From NCBI GenBank assembly GCA_017435525.1, contig JAFSEW010000058.1:1-64000 (forward strand): a DNA stretch of 64,000 nt, read 5' to 3'. The notes beneath the pieces were generated by a model. That model saw only the letters and a program-made list of their open reading frames with translations. It was not told where the DNA came from and ran no database searches. A program made the position numbers and the translations under genes. Source of the stretch: Oscillospiraceae bacterium. Lineage in GTDB: Bacteria > Bacillota > Clostridia > Oscillospirales > Oscillospiraceae. How positions within the stretch are numbered: position 1 is the first letter of the stretch; each line of letters starts with the position of its first letter. Shown here in pieces: positions 60,426-64,000 of the stretch.

Positions 60426-60593
60426 ATGTCTCAAAGATATTCTTCGGTTGCCAGTATTATGGCCATGCTTGATAGTGGCAGGTATTCCCAGAGTGATATC
60501 ACTCAAGCACTTGCCGACCTTGAAGCAATGAAAAAGAGCATCAGTAGCTACCAGTACGAAAGCATTAAATCACTCCTTGAAGCAAAACTTTGA
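60426..60593 (+). CDS. 55-residue helical protein, small gene
   Basis: AAGGAGGG lies 7 bp before the ATG, and a consensus promoter and a terminator frame the gene. The sequence is helical and hydrophilic: SQRYSSVASIMAMLDSG at the start and YESIKSLLEAKL at the end. Divergent from topB. No family recognised; it could be a small regulator of the transfer region. Confidence 0.7.
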   Translation: MSQRYSSVASIMAMLDSGRYSQSDITQALADLEAMKKSISSYQYESIKSLLEAKL

Positions 60594-60597
60594 GTAT

Positions 60598-60634
60598 ATC
60601 TCCCCCATCCAACGGTGGGGGAGATATTTTTATT
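60598..60634. terminator. terminator between the 55-residue gene and the DUF4366 gene
   Basis: ATCTCCCCCA pairs with TGGGGGAGAT, followed by TTTTTATT. Overlaps the facing gene's stop codon. Confidence 0.88.
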
Positions 60635-61334
60635 CTTCTGTTAGGTATTCTTCATCTTCCAGATCGAAGTCGTCCAGATCGGAAGGAACATTCTTTACCT
60701 GCTTAGGCTTCATTACCAGGAAATAGTAGGTGGTACCGCCACCGGCTGCAAGAATCAGCACCAGTGCAAGGATTGCACCCATGTTGGTCTGCTTTGCAGG
60801 TTCTTTCGGCTCCGTGGGCTCCACAGGCTTCGCCTCTTTGCCCACGCACTCGCTAATATTGGTCATGCAGAGCTTACAGGTGGTATTGACCGCACCGGCC
60901 TGGCACTTGTCGGCACAGGAACAGACGATAGGGGCAGCCTCCGTCTGTCCTTTCTCCATCAGGGCCAGCAGATCCGCTTCATCCACCTGGTTCAGGAAGT
61001 GGACAGTGTTTTCGCCGTCATCTGCCCGGTCAATGATGATATAGAAGTAGTTTCCGTTTTTGGATACCACAGTAATAAACTGCTTGTCCCCGGTAGCCTC
61101 GCCCTCAATATCATCCACCAGGGTCATATTGCCGTCAGGAGTCAGAGGAATACCACCCGTGGTAGGTTCCTTGTTGTGCTCCGTAGGTTCGGTAGGCTCA
61201 GTTGCTTCCGTTGACTCTGTGGATTCCTCTGCAGGTTCGTTCGCAGAAGCGAAAGCGGTCACAGAAAATGAAGTCATGCATATCACGATCAGTAGCATAA
61301 GGGCAAGCAGTCTAAATCCCCGTTTATTCTTCAT
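60630..61334 (-). CDS. DUF4366-like (CD1107-type) ICE membrane protein
   Basis: 234 residues. A signal peptide (about 1-30) is followed by an acidic Ser/Thr/Glu/Pro stretch and an ectodomain with four Cys pairs (CSCADKC, CKLCMTNISEC). A C-terminal TM helix (about 192-212) and an acidic cytoplasmic tail complete it. It resembles the CD1107-family proteins near the conjugation hydrolase; role unknown. Overlaps the DUF4315 gene by 11 bp. Confidence 0.82.
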   Translation of the reverse strand: MKNKRGFRLLALMLLIVICMTSFSVTAFASANEPAEESTESTEATEPTEPTEHNKEPTTGGIPLTPDGNMTLVDDIEGEATGDKQFITVVSKNGNYFYIIIDRADDGENTVHFLNQVDEADLLALMEKGQTEAAPIVCSCADKCQAGAVNTTCKLCMTNISECVGKEAKPVEPTEPKEPAKQTNMGAILALVLILAAGGGTTYYFLVMKPKQVKNVPSDLDDFDLEDEEYLTEE

Positions 61335-61620
61335 CAGGATAGCCCTCCATATCATCGGTATGAGCTTCGCTGTCTGCTATCATCAGGTCTTCAGGCAGCG
61401 TAATAAGACCGCTTGCATAAGCCTTCAGGAAAGCGGTCAGCTCCCTGTTGTCCATCTTTACTGCCTTGACCATGCGGACGATTTCCAGATTTTCTTCCTC
61501 CGTAAGCTGCATTTCCAGAGAACGCAGTTTCTTTTGGAGATCAGAGATCTTTTCTTTCGTTTTCTCGATATCCTTTCGGATCTTGTCAGTTGTTGCCAAG
61601 TTCAAATAGCTCCTTTCCAT
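61324..61620 (-). CDS. DUF4315-like ICE protein
   Basis: About 98 residues. Coiled-coil N-terminus (KIRKDIEKTKEKISDLQKKL) followed by MVKAVKMDNRELTAFLKAY, as in DUF4315. The start is uncertain: ATG at 61,620 has a weak site, while AAAGGAG lies just before TTG codons at 61,605 and 61,599. Overlaps the PP-loop gene stop by about 35 bp. Function unknown. Confidence 0.72.
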   Translation of the reverse strand: MERSYLNLATTDKIRKDIEKTKEKISDLQKKLRSLEMQLTEEENLEIVRMVKAVKMDNRELTAFLKAYASGLITLPEDLMIADSEAHTDDMEGYPDEE

Positions 61621-62326
61621 AACGGTTTTTCCATGAGAAATTACGCCCAAGGCCCTGCACGGTTTTCAAATTAGCCTGGGCGTTATCCTCCAGGGCACAG
61701 GCACGCCGGAAAAGATCCGGGTGGTGCTCACGCAATGCAATGATTTCTTTTTCCTTCATGCTGGGGCAGAAAAAACAGGAGGATTTCTCCGGTTGAGGCA
61801 AACCTGCTGCCTCAATAGCCTGGATACAATCTTCCCGGCACCAGCCCCATTCCATCAACGGATACCATTTGCTGTATTTGGGATCGGCCAAATCCCGAAG
61901 CAGAACCTTTTCGCTCCGGTATTCCTCCCCAGCATCATAGCCCACAAATTTGACTACCTTCCGCCCACGATCCCATACTGCACGGCACCTGGGATCGTTG
62001 TTGCAATACTTATCCTGGGGACCAATTTTATGTTTCAGCGAACACCGTTTATAGCCATAGGCGATAGATGGTAAAGTGCCGCTTTGCAGACATTCATCTT
62101 CCAGGGTCAGTCGTTTGCCATTCTGAGTGTACTTGTACACGCGGGTAATGGGCGGCATTCCATGATCCTTCAGCCATTCGTCCATAATATCCAGATAGGC
62201 ATACGTATGAGGGTGCTCAGCTCCGGTATCCGCAAACAGGATCAGATCCACCGGGATACGGTGCTGTTGCAGTCCAACAAGTAAGGCGGTGCTGTTAGCA
62301 CCACCTCCATAGGACACAATATTCAT
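61586..62326 (-). CDS. PAPS reductase-family PP-loop protein
   Basis: 246 residues. The PP-loop is SYGGGANSTALLVGL. CxxC-like SSCFFCPSMKEKEI and several other Cys suggest a metal or FeS site. The family (PAPS reductase, DndC-like) activates sulfur or nucleotides by adenylation. Placement within the transfer region is unusual; DNA or tRNA sulfur modification is a guess. It starts 12 bp after the NlpC/P60 gene stop. Confidence 0.78.
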   Translation of the reverse strand: MNIVSYGGGANSTALLVGLQQHRIPVDLILFADTGAEHPHTYAYLDIMDEWLKDHGMPPITRVYKYTQNGKRLTLEDECLQSGTLPSIAYGYKRCSLKHKIGPQDKYCNNDPRCRAVWDRGRKVVKFVGYDAGEEYRSEKVLLRDLADPKYSKWYPLMEWGWCREDCIQAIEAAGLPQPEKSSCFFCPSMKEKEIIALREHHPDLFRRACALEDNAQANLKTVQGLGRNFSWKNRYGKELFELGNN

Positions 62327-62337
62327 AATGCACCCCC

Positions 62338-64000
62338 TTATCCGTAAGGCGGTCTGGCAAAGGCATAGAAATGGGATTGCCAGTAATTCGTATTCAAGTT
62401 TGCATACTGGACCGGGTCACCGCAATGCAGCATCATACCGCCACCCACATAGATACCCACATGGGAGATACCCGGTGTATCATAGGTGCCCACGAAGAAC
62501 ACCAGATCGCCGGGTTGTGCATTGGAAGAAGATACCGGGGTAGATATGTTGTAAAGCCCCTGGGCTCCCAGCCTGCCCGTATTGCATAGGCCGCTGTTGG
62601 TCAGCACCCAGGATACGAAGCCGGAACAATCGAAAGAAGTGTTGGGATTGCTACCGCCCCAAACATAGGGATAGCCAATGTACTTCTCCGCCTCCGCGAT
62701 CAGGGTCGCAAAGGTTTCATCCTCCAATGCCGACGGTGGGATCTCGTAGATCTCCGGCGGCTCCGTGTACTTTGAGACATAGGAACTGTCCGGGAATAGA
62801 TCCTCCCGATTGCCCAGGGCGCCCATGTAAGTTGCGTACATGGCAAGCGTGTCCTCGTCCATGATGTATACTGGAACATGGGACAGATTGAAGTTTTCCA
62901 AGGACACGGTACAGATGTAGTAGGTGTAGGGCACTTCAACTTCCTGCTCGTAGTCCTCCATGACCTGCCTGCCGTCTTCATCAAGAATGAACTCCCCGGT
63001 GACAGGATCACGTTTCGGACGTTCGATGATCTCAGTTTCTGTCCTGTACCGGGTCTCTGTCTCCACAGTCTCCGTCAGGATATATTGCTTTTCAAACAGC
63101 ATCTCAAGATCGTCCTGTACCTGGTCAATGGCAAAGGTTCCCTCATGGAGGGCAGAGAGAATGGAAATCAAAACATAGGGATCATGTTCGATAGTATCAA
63201 GGTCAAAATGGTATTCATCGAAGCTATGGGTGTTTTCATAGCTATCCAGATATTCTTGCAACTCTGCTTCCATGGCACAGTAGGTTTCCTCAGCCGCCAG
63301 AATATCACTATCCTCGGAAAGATAGGAAGAACTGAGTACGCTGCTGATGCCGGAACCAGCCATCACAGCACAGGAGGATACACCGCCGATCAGCATAACA
63401 ACGATAGCCGCGATCCCGATAATGGGCAGGATTACTTTGCTGTTCTTCTTGACAAAGGCAGCGGTTTTCTGTGCCGCCTCCTTCGTCTTGATCGCTGCCG
63501 TTTTTGCTGCTGTCGCTGTTTTTTGCGTGTTTTTCTCTGCGTTACGTACCTCTTTGGCATAGTTCCTCTGGATACGCTTTTTCTGCAGATACCGGGACAC
63601 AGGATTGGATGCCGCAAGGCTGGGATCATCGTGGATAGCCTTTTGGTATAGATAGTCCGCGTTAGCCCGGATTGTGTCCTGCTCTGCCTTGGCAACATCC
63701 CGCCAAGGCTTTGTTTCGTGGTGATGGAGTGCCTGCCGTACCCTGCTTCCGGCATAAAGCACGCCCTGTTCCACCATTTCCTCGGTCTTGTGTCCGGCCT
63801 CCACGCCCACATTTTCCTGTTCCACTTCGTGAACCTTGTTGTGGGCGGCAAGGGAAATTTCCAGGATCGGTCGGCCCAGGGGATTGTGCCGCAGCTTGCC
63901 GTTGGGCTTTTTCTCCACTTCCTCAAAACGAATAGAGGTTTTGCCCTTGCCGGTGGTCTCGTCGAATACCCGTTCCTTCACCCTTACGGTTTTGGTAGGG
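62338..64000 (-). CDS. NlpC/P60 conjugation hydrolase (CD1108-like), 5' end outside the window
   Basis: At least 553 residues visible. A basic cytoplasmic N-terminal region includes an Ala/Lys-rich helix (TATAAKTAAIKTKEAAQKT). One TM helix (ILPIIGIAAIVVMLIGGV) follows, then a stalk and a C-terminal NlpC/P60 domain with the catalytic Cys in SFDCSGFVSW and His in ISHVGIYVGGG. It opens the wall for the transfer channel. The frame is open to the window edge; a GTG at 63,981 is not the start because upstream residues continue. Confidence 0.86.
   Translation of the reverse strand, partial: PTKTVRVKERVFDETTGKGKTSIRFEEVEKKPNGKLRHNPLGRPILEISLAAHNKVHEVEQENVGVEAGHKTEEMVEQGVLYAGSRVRQALHHHETKPWRDVAKAEQDTIRANADYLYQKAIHDDPSLAASNPVSRYLQKKRIQRNYAKEVRNAEKNTQKTATAAKTAAIKTKEAAQKTAAFVKKNSKVILPIIGIAAIVVMLIGGVSSCAVMAGSGISSVLSSSYLSEDSDILAAEETYCAMEAELQEYLDSYENTHSFDEYHFDLDTIEHDPYVLISILSALHEGTFAIDQVQDDLEMLFEKQYILTETVETETRYRTETEIIERPKRDPVTGEFILDEDGRQVMEDYEQEVEVPYTYYICTVSLENFNLSHVPVYIMDEDTLAMYATYMGALGNREDLFPDSSYVSKYTEPPEIYEIPPSALEDETFATLIAEAEKYIGYPYVWGGSNPNTSFDCSGFVSWVLTNSGLCNTGRLGAQGLYNISTPVSSSNAQPGDLVFFVGTYDTPGISHVGIYVGGGMMLHCGDPVQYANLNTNYWQSHFYAFARPPYG

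Larger units (their letters stand above)
39058..64000. mobile_element. integrative conjugative element (Tn916/Tn1549-type), one end, right end outside the window
   Basis: Integrase, excisionase, small HTH protein, sigma-like factor and XRE regulator adjoin a tRNA-Arg gene. They are followed by cargo, MobC, MOBP relaxase, ArdA proteins, TopB, DUF4366, DUF4315 and NlpC/P60 genes. Codons are less GC-biased than in the left half and no GTAGGG repeats occur. The exact left boundary lies within or just after the tRNA-Arg at 39,151-39,227. Confidence 0.88.

Overview
The window is a chromosomal segment of a low-to-moderate-GC Gram-positive anaerobe, most likely a gut Clostridia member of the Oscillospiraceae/Ruminococcaceae type. 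This is inferred from strong AGGAGG-type ribosome sites, a ferredoxin-rich gene set, a SpoVB-like flippase, an RND pump without a periplasmic adaptor, and GC-rich extragenic palindromes. No rRNA is present, so the placement is an inference.

Positions 1-39,150 are ordinary chromosome. The order is: an M23 murein hydrolase activator; trpS divergent from gltX; a very long RND exporter; a GH13 glucosidase with a small partner gene; tRNA-Ser; a divergent type II topoisomerase pair (ParE/ParC-like) followed by YitT and a transglutaminase-fold lipoprotein lacking its catalytic residues; tRNA-Gly; a HAD phosphatase; coaX plus a YfcE phosphoesterase; a three-gene cassette of small proteins of unknown function; a DUF362 ferredoxin; a mini FTR-like protein; tRNA-Leu; a TetR gene on a segment bounded by a 16-bp direct repeat; a gpsA-gdpD-MATE operon; Fe-ADH, 2-hydroxyacid dehydrogenase and YgiQ; a double OB-fold protein, endonuclease III and SpoVB-like; pepD, secG and prfB; and a 26-codon acidic gene. 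REP-like palindromic units with a GTAGGG end are scattered only through this half.

Positions 39,058 to the right edge hold one end of an integrative conjugative element of the Tn916/Tn1549 kind, sitting at a tRNA-Arg(CCT) locus. Integrase and excisionase lie next to the tRNA, followed by a small HTH protein, a sigma-like factor and an XRE regulator. Cargo follows at 42,975-50,428. The transfer region contains MobC, a MOBP relaxase, small proteins, an HNH-like gene with a tiny peptide in front, two ArdA fusions, TopB, DUF4366 and DUF4315 proteins, a PAPS-reductase-like PP-loop protein and an NlpC/P60 hydrolase cut by the window edge. VirB4 and coupling-protein genes are presumably beyond the edge.

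The most notable system is the cargo module: an OmpR-type regulator, a histidine kinase, a DUF6034-like lipoprotein, two ABC permeases, an ABC ATPase and a membrane-anchored CARDB-like exoprotein. Three of its promoters (in front of the regulator, the lipoprotein and the ABC operon) carry TTAYCG-type direct repeats with an 11-bp period. The proximal repeat is exactly 22 bp from the -10 box in all three, and no good -35 is present. This reads as a self-contained, activator-driven envelope-stress or peptide-sensing regulon. Other notable items are a tRNA-Arg whose G19-C56 elbow pair appears replaced by U19-A56, a decayed tRNA-Arg copy just upstream of it, and two small genes (26 and 55 aa).
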